Of a DNA stretch of 15,712 bases, positions 1-6,503 are shown one piece after another. The DNA is from Halieaceae bacterium (GTDB lineage: Bacteria; Pseudomonadota; Gammaproteobacteria; Pseudomonadales; Halieaceae), in contig JABIZW010000005.1 in NCBI GenBank assembly GCA_018666295.1, forward strand, positions 1-15,712. The letters are read 5' to 3'. A model generated the notes under the pieces. The model was not told the DNA's origin. It ran no database searches and worked only from the letters and a program-made list of their open reading frames with translations. Numbering within the stretch: position 1 is the stretch's first letter; each line of letters starts with the position of its first letter. The translations under genes and the position numbers were made by a program.

Positions 1-111
1 GCCTCTGGCCGCAACCCGATCGCCCACAATGGCGACGTCTTCGATGCGCCCTGGCACACCCTCACCATCGAAAACTTGTGCACCTGTAATAAGAAGATCC
101 CACTGCGCCAT
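1..111 (-). CDS. N-acyl-D-amino-acid deacylase-like amidohydrolase, N-terminus (partial)
   Basis: The first 37 codons run from an ATG at 111 off the window's left edge. The N-terminus contains DLLITGAQVFDGEGVPGR followed by DVAIVGDRVAARG. This is the typical opening of the metal-dependent amidohydrolase superfamily: a small beta-sandwich with a (D/Y)LLI.GG.V.DG.G pattern and then a DV.I..DRI..G strand. The variant with DG.G.P is characteristic of N-acyl-D-amino-acid deacylase (D-aminoacylase) and its relatives, which hydrolyse N-acyl-D-amino acids. The metal-binding residues and catalytic barrel lie outside the window, so substrate cannot be judged; dihydroorotase- or imidazolonepropionase-type relatives are possible. 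A weak purine-rich stretch (AAGG) lies about 7 bases before the ATG. It lies 81 bases downstream of queF on the same strand and could be read through from it. Confidence 0.7.
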   Translation of the reverse strand, partial: MAQWDLLITGAQVFDGEGVPGRIEDVAIVGDRVAARG

Positions 112-192
112 GCGTTTACCTTAGTGTTGTTTTTGTTAATTAGGATACCGCGTTTGCGCGGAGCCTGACACGCGCAGAGGGCCTGCTTTACC

Positions 193-945
193 CTATTGCT
201 CGAACAGGCGCTCAAATCGCGGCTTGCACGCCTGTGAAGACCGCCAAGGTGTTATATCGATGCCCCCGCGTCGTTGAAAAAACCCCACCACGTGAAGCTC
301 ATCAGGTGTCAGCGCGCGCTCGAGTCTTGTAAATAAATCTTCAATGCATTGCTCGTGAAACCCTTGATGGTTTCGCAACGCATCTACCGACTCACCGATA
401 AGCCCAGCATTGAAATGCGGTGATGACACATCGATGATCAAACTGGCCCAATCAGGCTGAGCAGTAACCGGACACAATGACCTGAATCCGGAGCACGAGA
501 AGCGCGTTGTCGAACCGTCGCTCAGCCCCAAGTGGGCGATGTCGTCAAGTAGCCAGGAGGCTGATCGGAGGTCTACCGAACTCATAATTTGGAGCATTAC
601 CGCGGAACCGGTGATCGCGGCCAAGTCGTTACAGATGCAGCGTATAGCGGCATTATCGTTTTCGAACACATGCGCATTGAGAGAGTTTAGGTAAAGCTTT
701 AATGACTTGGACTCAACGGTGAACGGGCTCGACGCGGGGACGACGAGCACACCAGTGGCGTAGCGAACCTGCCCGTCCGGCAGTAACCAGCTCAGCTCGT
801 AGCAATGCCACACATCGTGCCCTTGGTCGACGTGTAACGACGGACCTGTAATACCGCCGCGACCCAGGCTTCGGTCAATACGTTCCAATACCTGTGGCGC
901 ATAACGTTGTGGCGCGGCCACCTTTTTCCCCAGAACCGCATCCAC
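193..945 (-). CDS. queF: NADPH-dependent 7-cyano-7-deazaguanine reductase, two-domain (YqcD) type
   Basis: QueF reduces preQ0 to preQ1 with NADPH in queuosine biosynthesis, the wobble-base modification of GUN-anticodon tRNAs. The protein is 250 aa. Most of the fold motifs are visible: ESKS at 78-81 followed by KLYLNSLN, the catalytic Cys158 and Asp165 in SLCPVTAQPDW, FHEQC at 196-200, and RRGGIDITPWRS at 225-236. Length and the duplicated T-fold layout match the long gammaproteobacterial form (E. coli about 280 aa) rather than the short Bacillus form (about 165 aa). The N-terminus is shorter than in E. coli. The start is a GTG because an in-frame stop lies two codons upstream and no in-frame ATG is near; GAGG lies 9 bases before it. 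It begins 3 bases after the yadH stop, so it is very likely co-transcribed and translationally coupled with yadGH. Identification is firm. Confidence 0.95.
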   Translation of the reverse strand: MDAVLGKKVAAPQRYAPQVLERIDRSLGRGGITGPSLHVDQGHDVWHCYELSWLLPDGQVRYATGVLVVPASSPFTVESKSLKLYLNSLNAHVFENDNAAIRCICNDLAAITGSAVMLQIMSSVDLRSASWLLDDIAHLGLSDGSTTRFSCSGFRSLCPVTAQPDWASLIIDVSSPHFNAGLIGESVDALRNHQGFHEQCIEDLFTRLERALTPDELHVVGFFQRRGGIDITPWRSSQACKPRFERLFEQ

Positions 946-948
946 AAC

Positions 949-1722
949 CTAGGTCCTCAAGCGACTGCCCGCGCGCAGCAGGTGCATGGCATAAGCAAAC
1001 GATATCAGTGTCAGGCCAATCAGCATGGTGAAGGAGACGGCAATGTCCACGTCACTCACACCAAGGACGCCGAACCGGAATGCATTCACGACATAGACCA
1101 GCGGATTAATCTGCGAAATGCCCGCCCAGAAATCGGGCAGTAAATCGAGCGAATAAAATACACCCCCCAAGTACGTCAGTGGCGTCAATACGAACGTTGG
1201 GACAATATTCACGTCGTCGAAGGTATTAGCAAACACTGCGTTGATCAGTCCGCACAATGAAAAAGCAATCGACGTCAGCCCCACTACGCTGACCACCACA
1301 AACCAACTGTGAATATCAAGTTTGGTGAAAAAGAGTGCCACCGAAGTCACAATAATGGACACCAAGATACCGCGCGAAACACCGCCTGCGGCATAGCCCA
1401 GAACAATGACGTAATTAGGTGTCGGGGACACCAGCAACTCTTCGATGCTGTTGTTAAATTTTGCGCCAAAAAACGAGCCCACAACATTGGCATACGAGTT
1501 AGTAATGATGGCCATCATGATCAACCCGGGAACGACAAACTCCATGTAGCTCACGCCGCCCATGGTCCCTATTCGCTTTCCAATTAGCGTGCCGAAAATC
1601 AAGAAATAAAGCGACATGGTAATCGCCGACGGCAATAAAGTTTGTGTCCAGATACGAAGGTATCGCCGCACCTCTTTACGCATAATCGTCAAGAAGGCGA
1701 TCCACTGTTCATAGGCACTCAC
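949..1722 (-). CDS. yadH: ABC-2 type transporter permease, YadH family
   Basis: This is the membrane subunit of an ABC-2 exporter, 257 aa, matching E. coli YadH (256 aa) nearly end to end. Conserved stretches include MRIWTQTL-like RIWTQTLLP at 23-31, VPGLIMM at 64-70, FFGAKFNNSIEELLVSP at 84-100 and the highly conserved PTFVLTPLTYLGGVFYSL at 175-192. Six hydrophobic segments are visible, near residues 28-48, 59-80, 105-132, 139-164, 173-192 and 227-248. The inner-membrane substrate is not known for this family. The start is GTG and overlaps the yadG stop as GTGA, with GGAGG 7-8 bases upstream, so translation is coupled to the ATPase. The next gene, queF, begins 3 bases after its stop. Confidence 0.93.
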   Translation of the reverse strand: MSAYEQWIAFLTIMRKEVRRYLRIWTQTLLPSAITMSLYFLIFGTLIGKRIGTMGGVSYMEFVVPGLIMMAIITNSYANVVGSFFGAKFNNSIEELLVSPTPNYVIVLGYAAGGVSRGILVSIIVTSVALFFTKLDIHSWFVVVSVVGLTSIAFSLCGLINAVFANTFDDVNIVPTFVLTPLTYLGGVFYSLDLLPDFWAGISQINPLVYVVNAFRFGVLGVSDVDIAVSFTMLIGLTLISFAYAMHLLRAGSRLRT

Positions 1723-2636
1723 GATGCACCCTCCAAGACGTTCACGAACATTCGTTCAAGTCGATTTTCCTTATTACGCATGCTCACAACAGTCACCCCC
1801 GCCTGGCTCAACGCCGCAAATACCGGTGCGAGGTCCTGACCCTTGGCCAACTCGACTTCCAGGCAGTGTGGCTCTACCTGACGAAGCGTATACCCTGTAA
1901 TCGCAGTGCCAGCGGGTATTTCATCCTGTGTGTCGAGTAAAAATGTTTCACTGTTGAGGTCCCGAAGTAAGTCTTTTATCGCACCTCGCGTCACAATTTT
2001 ACCCTGATTGATGATCGCCACATTACGACAGAGCAGTTCAGCCTCCTCAAGGTAGTGGGTCGTCATAATAATGGTGCGACCCTCGGCATTTGTCTCTCTG
2101 AGAAAGTCATACATGCTCCGTCGCATTTCAATATCCACACCGGCCGTGGGCTCATCGAGAATAAGCACTCTGGGCTCGTGAACCAAGGCGCGAGCAATCA
2201 TAAGTCGGCGTTTCATGCCCCCGGAAAGCATTCTCATTTGGACGTGTTGCTTGTCGAGTATACCTAGCTTCTCGAGATAATAAGTGGCCCGTTCGCGCGC
2301 TACGCTGATCGGAATACCGTAATAGCCCGCTTGGTGGATTAAAACGTCCTCAACATTTTCGAAGACGTTAAAGTTAAATTCTTGCGGAACAATACCGATC
2401 TGCTTTTTCGCCAGCGAGAAGTCCTCGTCGATATCGATACCGCAAATCTTGACTGACCCCTCCGACTTCGACACCAAAGAACTCAAGATGCCGATTGTCG
2501 TCGACTTCCCTGCTCCGTTAGGGCCCAGGAGTGCAAAAAAATCACCCTCTTCTACTTTCAGGTCAATGCCCTTAAGGGCTTCAAAGCCGTTTGCATAGGT
2601 TTTTTGCAGGTTGAAAATTTCTAACGCGGCCGACAT
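1719..2636 (-). CDS. yadG: ABC transporter ATP-binding protein, YadG family
   Basis: This is the ATPase partner of the YadH permease, 305 aa (E. coli YadG 308 aa). All nucleotide-binding motifs are present: Walker A GPNGAGKST at 38-46, Q-loop Gln85, signature LSGGMKRRL at 137-145, Walker B VLILDEPTAG at 157-166 and H-loop His194 in TTHYLEE. The C-terminal ~85 residues form the accessory domain typical of ABC-2 exporter ATPases (CcmA/DrrA type). The ATG is supported by GGAG five bases upstream. It is the first gene of the yadG-yadH-queF run and is divergent from the tRNA genes. I could not identify a convincing sigma-70 promoter for it in the roughly 75 bases before the oppositely directed tRNA promoter. 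Substrate unknown. Confidence 0.94.
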   Translation of the reverse strand: MSAALEIFNLQKTYANGFEALKGIDLKVEEGDFFALLGPNGAGKSTTIGILSSLVSKSEGSVKICGIDIDEDFSLAKKQIGIVPQEFNFNVFENVEDVLIHQAGYYGIPISVARERATYYLEKLGILDKQHVQMRMLSGGMKRRLMIARALVHEPRVLILDEPTAGVDIEMRRSMYDFLRETNAEGRTIIMTTHYLEEAELLCRNVAIINQGKIVTRGAIKDLLRDLNSETFLLDTQDEIPAGTAITGYTLRQVEPHCLEVELAKGQDLAPVFAALSQAGVTVVSMRNKENRLERMFVNVLEGAS

Positions 2637-2710
2637 GGTGGCTCCAGAGTAAAACGAGGCGCGGAGTTTAACTAAATTACGTCTGTTTTTCGAAACCTTT
2701 CACAGAACTC

Positions 2711-2739
2711 TTGACGCAGGTGAGTATGATTACTAATAT
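2711..2739 (+). promoter_or_regulatory. Sigma-70 promoter of the tRNA-Glu/tRNA-Gly unit
   Basis: TTGACG at 2711-2716 and TAATAT at 2734-2739 are separated by exactly 17 bases. They are followed by the GC-rich discriminator GCGCC typical of stringently controlled stable-RNA promoters. The expected start near 2746 would give a leader of about 30 bases before tRNA-Glu. Spacing and both hexamers are close to consensus. Confidence 0.8.
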
Positions 2740-2777
2740 GCGCCACCTTGCGAAGAGCACTAGCTGCAACAAGTTCC

Positions 2778-2853
2778 GTCCCCTTCGTCTAGAGGCCTAG
2801 GACACCGCCCTTTCACGGCGGTAACAGGGGTTCGAACCCCCTAGGGGACGCCA
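2778..2853 (+). tRNA. tRNA-Glu (anticodon TTC)
   Basis: This is a 76-base cloverleaf including an encoded CCA at 2851-2853. The acceptor stem GTCCCCT (2778-2784) pairs with AGGGGAC (2843-2849). The anticodon stem CCGCC/GGCGG (2805-2809/2817-2821) encloses loop CTTTCAC with anticodon TTC at 2812-2814. The T arm carries GGTTCGAACC. The tRNA-Glu(UUC) wobble uridine is normally 2-thiolated through the TusA relay, and a tusA gene lies about 5.3 kb away in this window. Confidence 0.97.
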
Positions 2854-2861
2854 TTTTTTTA

Positions 2862-2937
2862 GCGGGAATAGCTCAGTTGGTAGAGCGCAACCTTGCCAAG
2901 GTTGAGGTCGCGAGTTCGAATCTCGTTTCCCGCTCCA
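2862..2937 (+). tRNA. tRNA-Gly (anticodon GCC)
   Basis: This is a 76-base cloverleaf with encoded CCA at 2935-2937. Acceptor GCGGGAA (2862-2868) pairs with TTCCCGC (2927-2933). Anticodon stem CAACC/GGTTG (2888-2892/2900-2904) encloses TTGCCAA with anticodon GCC at 2895-2897; the T arm has AGTTCGAATCT. It follows tRNA-Glu by 8 bases (seven of them T) and is presumably cut from the same transcript. A run of eight T follows at 2938-2945; with no separate hairpin before it, termination there is only a guess. Confidence 0.97.
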
Positions 2938-2965
2938 TTTTTTTTCATCTCATTGCGTAAGCGCG

Positions 2966-2988
2966 TACAATACGGCGCTTTCCAGCGC
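2966..2988 (+). promoter_or_regulatory. metY leader: candidate -10 element and hairpin
   Basis: The 80 bases between tRNA-Gly and metY hold a good -10 hexamer, TACAAT (2966-2971), without a convincing -35 hexamer 17 bases upstream. A perfect 5-bp hairpin GCGCT-TTCC-AGCGC follows at 2975-2988. The interval is too short for a known SAM riboswitch. Either a weak or activator-dependent promoter, or read-through from the tRNA unit, could drive metY. Confidence 0.35.
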
Positions 2989-3017
2989 TAAACAGCGCGC
3001 GACAATGAGCATAAAGC

Positions 3018-4328
3018 ATGACTGACTACTCTCCGGCTGAACTCGACACCCTCGCTCTGCATGCAGGTGGCAAGCCCGACCCCACCACAGGTGCGCGCGC
3101 TACGCCGATTTATCAAACAGCCGCGTATTGCTTCCCAGACTCCGATTACGCCGCCGCGTTGTTCAATATGGAGCGACCCGGGCACGTCTACTCTCGACTC
3201 AGCAACCCCACAACGGGCGTGCTAGAGGAGCGCATCGCCGCGCTGGAGGGCGGCGTGGGTGCCATCGCAACCGCTAGCGGGCAAGCCGCATTGCAGTTGG
3301 CCATCATGACCATCATGGATACGGGATCCCACATTGTGGCGTCGAGCGCCCTTTACGGGGGCAGCCACAACTTACTTGCCTATACGCTCCCTCGGTTTGG
3401 CATTTCGACGACATTCGTCGATACTCGGGACGAACAGGCCCTGCAGACGGCTATTCAACCCAATACGCGACTCGTTTTTGGCGAGACCGTCGGAAATCCA
3501 GGCTTAAATGTTCTAAACATTCCCAAAGTGTCTGAAATCGCTCATGCCCATGGCATACCGTTACTCGTCGATTCCACGTTCACAACCCCATACCTAATCA
3601 AGCCCTTTGATCATGGCGCCGATTTAATCATGCACTCGGCTACAAAGTTTTTAAGCGGTCACGGTATCGTTATTGGGGGTCTGTTAGTTGATGGCGGCCG
3701 CTTTGATTGGGATGCATCAGGTAAGTTCCCACAGCTCTCCGAGCCCTATGAAGGCTTTCACAACCTCGTATTTACTGAAGAATTTGGCCCCGCTGCATTT
3801 ATTTCCAGAGCCCGTAAAGAGGGCTTACGCGATTTTGGAGCCTGTCAAAGCCCGACCAGCGCGTTTTACATCATGCAAGGTATAGAAACGTTGGGGGTCC
3901 GCATGGAACGGCATATCGCCAATACGCGTGCGATTGTCGATTTTCTTAGTGCCCACGATGCCGTGGCTTCAGTGACGCATCCTGATCTGCCGTCGCACCC
4001 TGATCACGCGCTTGCCAGCGCACTACTCACCCAAGGTGCTAGCGCTGTTTTTACCTTTGAGATCAAGGGAGGACGCGACGCCGGCATTGCCTTTGTGAAC
4101 GGACTGAGTCTCTTTTCACACCTTGCGAATGTCGGGGACGCAAAGTCCCTGGTGATTCACCCCGCAAGCACCACCCATTTCCGCATGGACGAAGCGGCTT
4201 TGTCGGCAGCGGGCATAGGCGAAGGAACAATACGCCTGTCCATCGGACTCGAGGACGTCAAGGACCTGATCGGCGATCTCAAAGCAGGCCTTCGCGCGGC
4301 ATCAAAAGCGGCTGGAGGGTCAAGCTGA
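3018..4328 (+). CDS. metY: O-acetylhomoserine sulfhydrylase (aminocarboxypropyltransferase)
   Basis: This cytosolic PLP enzyme of the Cys/Met metabolism family joins O-acetylhomoserine with sulfide to give homocysteine (or, with methanethiol, methionine directly). The protein is 436 aa, the length of MetY rather than the shorter O-succinylhomoserine enzyme MetZ (about 400 aa). It carries the MetY-type middle insertion with GFHNLVFTEEFGPAAF near 246-261. Visible landmarks: YSRLSNPT at 58-65, SGQAALQLA near 87-95, the Schiff-base Lys210 in HSATKFLSGHG, and the C-terminal PASTTH (382-387) and IRLSIGLED (405-413). The ATG at 3018 has no good Shine-Dalgarno, only purine-rich GAGCATAAAG upstream. 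Its stop overlaps the start of the hydrolase by one base, so this is the first gene of a three-gene operon. O-succinylhomoserine as substrate cannot be excluded from sequence. Confidence 0.92.
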   Translation: MTDYSPAELDTLALHAGGKPDPTTGARATPIYQTAAYCFPDSDYAAALFNMERPGHVYSRLSNPTTGVLEERIAALEGGVGAIATASGQAALQLAIMTIMDTGSHIVASSALYGGSHNLLAYTLPRFGISTTFVDTRDEQALQTAIQPNTRLVFGETVGNPGLNVLNIPKVSEIAHAHGIPLLVDSTFTTPYLIKPFDHGADLIMHSATKFLSGHGIVIGGLLVDGGRFDWDASGKFPQLSEPYEGFHNLVFTEEFGPAAFISRARKEGLRDFGACQSPTSAFYIMQGIETLGVRMERHIANTRAIVDFLSAHDAVASVTHPDLPSHPDHALASALLTQGASAVFTFEIKGGRDAGIAFVNGLSLFSHLANVGDAKSLVIHPASTTHFRMDEAALSAAGIGEGTIRLSIGLEDVKDLIGDLKAGLRAASKAAGGSS

Positions 4329-5119
4329 TGCGCATTAACCTGGGTGGCGAACAGACCTATCTCTACACAAACAACAAAGACATCGACGCAACCAAAAAGA
4401 CTATTGTGTTTATTCACGGAGCGGGATTCGATCACAGTGTGTGGACACTGTTCGCACGTCATTTTTCACGTCATAACTGGAATGCGCTCGCAATCGATCT
4501 CCCAGGACACGGGCGCTCCGGGGGTGAAGCACTGCTCTCAATTGAGGATAATGCGGCTTGGATAATCGCACTTCTCGACCAATTGGGCCTCACGAAAACT
4601 GCACTTGTGGGGCACAGTATGGGCAGTCTCGTGACCTTAGAGGCCGCTTCGCGTTTGGGGGAGCGTACTTCGCACGCTGTTTTGATCGGCTCGATTGCAC
4701 CAATGCCGGTCTCTGAACCTATTTTAGATGCGACGGCAGGAAAACCCAGTCTTGCGCACTCCATGCTGACGTCATTCGCATTCAGCAAGCGAAACCTCCT
4801 CGGCGGCAATCCCAACCCCGGCATGTGGATGGTCAGCGACAGCATGCGACGCTATGAGGATGAGGACACCATGGCCCTTGATCGAGACATGAGGGCCTGT
4901 AATAGCTATACGCGAGGCCTTGAGGCCGCATCGGAAATCACCGCGCCAACACTCATGATTCACGGCGACGCCGATCGCTTGACGCCGATCAAAGCGACCA
5001 AGCCGCTTCTTGCGGCATTGACGAACGCGCGATTGAGCACCGTACCGGGTGCCGGGCACACTTTGATGGTCGAAGATCCAAACCATGTACTGGACCAATT
5101 AAAAAACCATCTTTTTTAA
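4328..5119 (+). CDS. alpha/beta hydrolase in the methionine operon
   Basis: This 263-aa single-domain alpha/beta hydrolase of unknown substrate has the full catalytic set: oxyanion-hole HGAG at 30-33, nucleophile Ser97 in GHSMG (95-99), acid Asp216 in GDADRLTP, and His244 in GAGHTL. There is no signal peptide, so it should be cytosolic. Its ATG shares a base with the metY stop (TGATG) and has GGAGGG 8 bases upstream, so translation is tightly coupled to metY; the methyltransferase gene starts 9 bases after it. MetX (homoserine acetyltransferase) also has this fold, but MetX is about 350-380 aa with a lid domain that is absent here. Possible roles are an esterase or thioesterase acting on an acyl-homoserine or thiolactone by-product; this is inference from context only. 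Confidence 0.88.
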   Translation: MRINLGGEQTYLYTNNKDIDATKKTIVFIHGAGFDHSVWTLFARHFSRHNWNALAIDLPGHGRSGGEALLSIEDNAAWIIALLDQLGLTKTALVGHSMGSLVTLEAASRLGERTSHAVLIGSIAPMPVSEPILDATAGKPSLAHSMLTSFAFSKRNLLGGNPNPGMWMVSDSMRRYEDEDTMALDRDMRACNSYTRGLEAASEITAPTLMIHGDADRLTPIKATKPLLAALTNARLSTVPGAGHTLMVEDPNHVLDQLKNHLF

Positions 5120-5128
5120 GGAATCAAA

Positions 5129-6046
5129 ATGAGATCGACAGTAACCCTTCTAGACGGTGGTCTGGGACAAGAGCTGATTAAACGCAGTTCAGCCCCGCCC
5201 CACCCACTGTGGGCCACACAAGTCATGATCGACGAGCCACACTTGGTTTCAGAGATTCATCGTGATTTTTGCGACGCGGGTGCGCGCGTCATTTGTTTAA
5301 ATACTTACGCGGTCAGCCGTCATCGATTAGCCACCTACGCGCCGGAAAAGTCGCTTAAAGAGGTCTTGGATGCCGCTCTGGCTGCGGCGGATGCGGGTAT
5401 CGCGTCATCACAAAGTGCTTCTGAAGTGAGCACTGTCGCGTCGCTACCACCACTTAACGCGTCTTACGATCACACCGTTGCCCCTGATTTTGAAAGCGCC
5501 TACGCACAGTATCGCGAGCTAATTTCACTGCAAAAAACCACTGTCAGCGCATTTCTCTTGGAGACGATGAGTAATATTACCGAGGCGACTGCGGGCGCGA
5601 GGGCGATCCGTGATGAGGGAGTTGTGGGTGCCGTTGCCTTTACGCTCAGCGACCGCGACGCCACAAAATTGCGCTCTGGAGAAGCCCTAGACGCCGCCAT
5701 TGACGCGGTACTACCTCACACGCCAGACGCTATTTTGATCAACTGCTCCACACCCGAAATCGTCACCGAAGGGCTCAAAATTGTGGCCAAATCAGGCATT
5801 AAGTTTGGCGCTTATGCCAACGGTTTTGTCTCGGTCGACGCACTGGTACCGGGCAGTACCGTCGATCGACTCGTCGAGCGAAAGGACCTGGGACCTGACG
5901 AGTATTTAGAGTTCGTGAAGTCATGGCTTGAGCTTGGCGCAGAAATCGTGGGCGGGTGCTGCGAGATCGGTCCTGCACACATCAAGGCAATCAGTGCCTA
6001 CTTAGCGCGCGAGGGAATTACCACCAGTCGCAACATCGGCTCCTAA
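5129..6046 (+). CDS. Homocysteine S-methyltransferase family protein
   Basis: The protein is a zinc-dependent homocysteine S-methyltransferase (Pfam S-methyl_trans, the barrel found in MmuM, BHMT and the MetH N-terminus), 305 aa, cytosolic. It transfers a methyl group to homocysteine to give methionine. Evidence is the N-terminal LLDGGLGQEL (7-16), the first zinc ligand Cys206 in LINCSTPE, and the paired ligands Cys277-Cys278 in VGGCCEIGPAHI. The methyl donor cannot be read from the sequence: S-methylmethionine, SAM, betaine and dimethylsulfoniopropionate are all used within the family. The ATG has AAGGA seven bases upstream, and the gene follows the hydrolase by 9 bases. Placed after MetY, it completes a two-step route from O-acetylhomoserine to methionine independent of MetE or MetH. 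No terminator separates it from convergent msrB, 9 bases away. Confidence 0.92.
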   Translation: MRSTVTLLDGGLGQELIKRSSAPPHPLWATQVMIDEPHLVSEIHRDFCDAGARVICLNTYAVSRHRLATYAPEKSLKEVLDAALAAADAGIASSQSASEVSTVASLPPLNASYDHTVAPDFESAYAQYRELISLQKTTVSAFLLETMSNITEATAGARAIRDEGVVGAVAFTLSDRDATKLRSGEALDAAIDAVLPHTPDAILINCSTPEIVTEGLKIVAKSGIKFGAYANGFVSVDALVPGSTVDRLVERKDLGPDEYLEFVKSWLELGAEIVGGCCEIGPAHIKAISAYLAREGITTSRNIGS

Positions 6047-6055
6047 GACCTCAAA

Positions 6056-6445
6056 TCACTCCTCAGCCTTCAGATCAATCGAAAGACTGTTTATGCAGTA
6101 CCGAAGCCCAGTCTGGGTGGGGCCATCGGGGAATACGTGGCCCAAGTGCCCGCCGCAGTTTTGGCACAAGACCTCGGTCCGGAGCATCCCATGACTGGTG
6201 TCTCGCTCTTCTTCCACAACACCTGCGACCGCAGGCTTATCAAAGCTTGGCCAACCGCAGCCGGCATCAAACTTACTGTCTGACTCGAACAGTACTTCCC
6301 CACACCCCCGGCACGCATACGACCCGGAATCCGTTGTGTCCCAATATTCACCGGTGAACGCACGCTCAGTCCCTTTCTGGCGAAGCACGTGGTACTCGTC
6401 CGGACTCAATTTTTCACGCCAATACGCATCGTCTTTATCTGTCAT
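6056..6445 (-). CDS. msrB: Peptide-methionine (R)-S-oxide reductase
   Basis: MsrB reduces the R-epimer of methionine sulfoxide in proteins, using thioredoxin. With the start chosen here it is 129 aa, the usual length. The zinc ligands Cys45, Cys48 (YACRGCGE) and Cys94, Cys97 (LCQNCGGHLGHVFPDGP) are present, and so are the catalytic Cys117 in GLRYCINS and the GCGWPSF motif with Cys63, the likely resolving cysteine. The open frame extends nine codons further upstream. The ATG at 6445 is preferred because a strong AAGGAG lies 7 bases before it and MsrB homologues begin at this point. It lies 54 bases after pdxB on the same strand, with its own candidate promoter. No signal peptide is seen, so it should be cytosolic. 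It faces the methionine operon tail to tail. Confidence 0.95.
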   Translation of the reverse strand: MTDKDDAYWREKLSPDEYHVLRQKGTERAFTGEYWDTTDSGSYACRGCGEVLFESDSKFDAGCGWPSFDKPAVAGVVEEERDTSHGMLRTEVLCQNCGGHLGHVFPDGPTQTGLRYCINSLSIDLKAEE

Positions 6446-6452
6446 CACCCGA

Positions 6453-6458
6453 CTCCTT
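6453..6458 (-). promoter_or_regulatory. Ribosome binding site that fixes the msrB start
   Basis: AAGGAG on the minus strand lies 7 bases before the ATG at 6445. It favours the internal ATG over the longer frame beginning at 6472. Confidence 0.75.
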
Positions 6459-6473
6459 AAACTTTCAATCACT

Positions 6474-6503
6474 TATATATGTGGACCGAAACGTAAATTT
6501 CAA
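6474..6503 (-). promoter_or_regulatory. Candidate msrB promoter
   Basis: On the minus strand, TTGAAA (6503-6498) and TATATA (6479-6474) are 18 bases apart. They overlap the pdxB stop codon and lie about 30-60 bases before the msrB start. The -35 hexamer is one mismatch from consensus, and an alternative -10 TATAAG would give a 20-base spacer. It would let msrB be expressed independently of pdxB. Confidence 0.4.

Noticed and set aside
148..161. Hairpin CCGCG-TTTG-CGCGG as a terminator after queF
   Set aside because: The stem is only 5 bp and no T run follows on the minus strand; it is probably chance or a weak structure.
2637..2710. A sigma-70 promoter for yadG
   Set aside because: Several AT-rich hexamer pairs can be drawn on the minus strand, but none matches consensus well enough at 16-18 bases spacing to report.
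2938..3017. SAM riboswitch upstream of metY
   Set aside because: The gap is only 80 bases, with one short hairpin and none of the conserved core I would expect of SAM-I, SAM-II or SAM-IV.
3005..3025. Six-codon open frame overlapping the metY start, considered as a leader peptide
   Set aside because: It has no ribosome binding site, no run of methionine or cysteine codons, and no attenuator structure; it is most simply chance.
4328..5119. The operonic alpha/beta hydrolase as MetX (homoserine O-acetyltransferase)
   Set aside because: It is 263 aa against about 350-380 and lacks the lid domain; its nucleophile elbow is a generic GHSMG. The placement in the operon alone is not enough.
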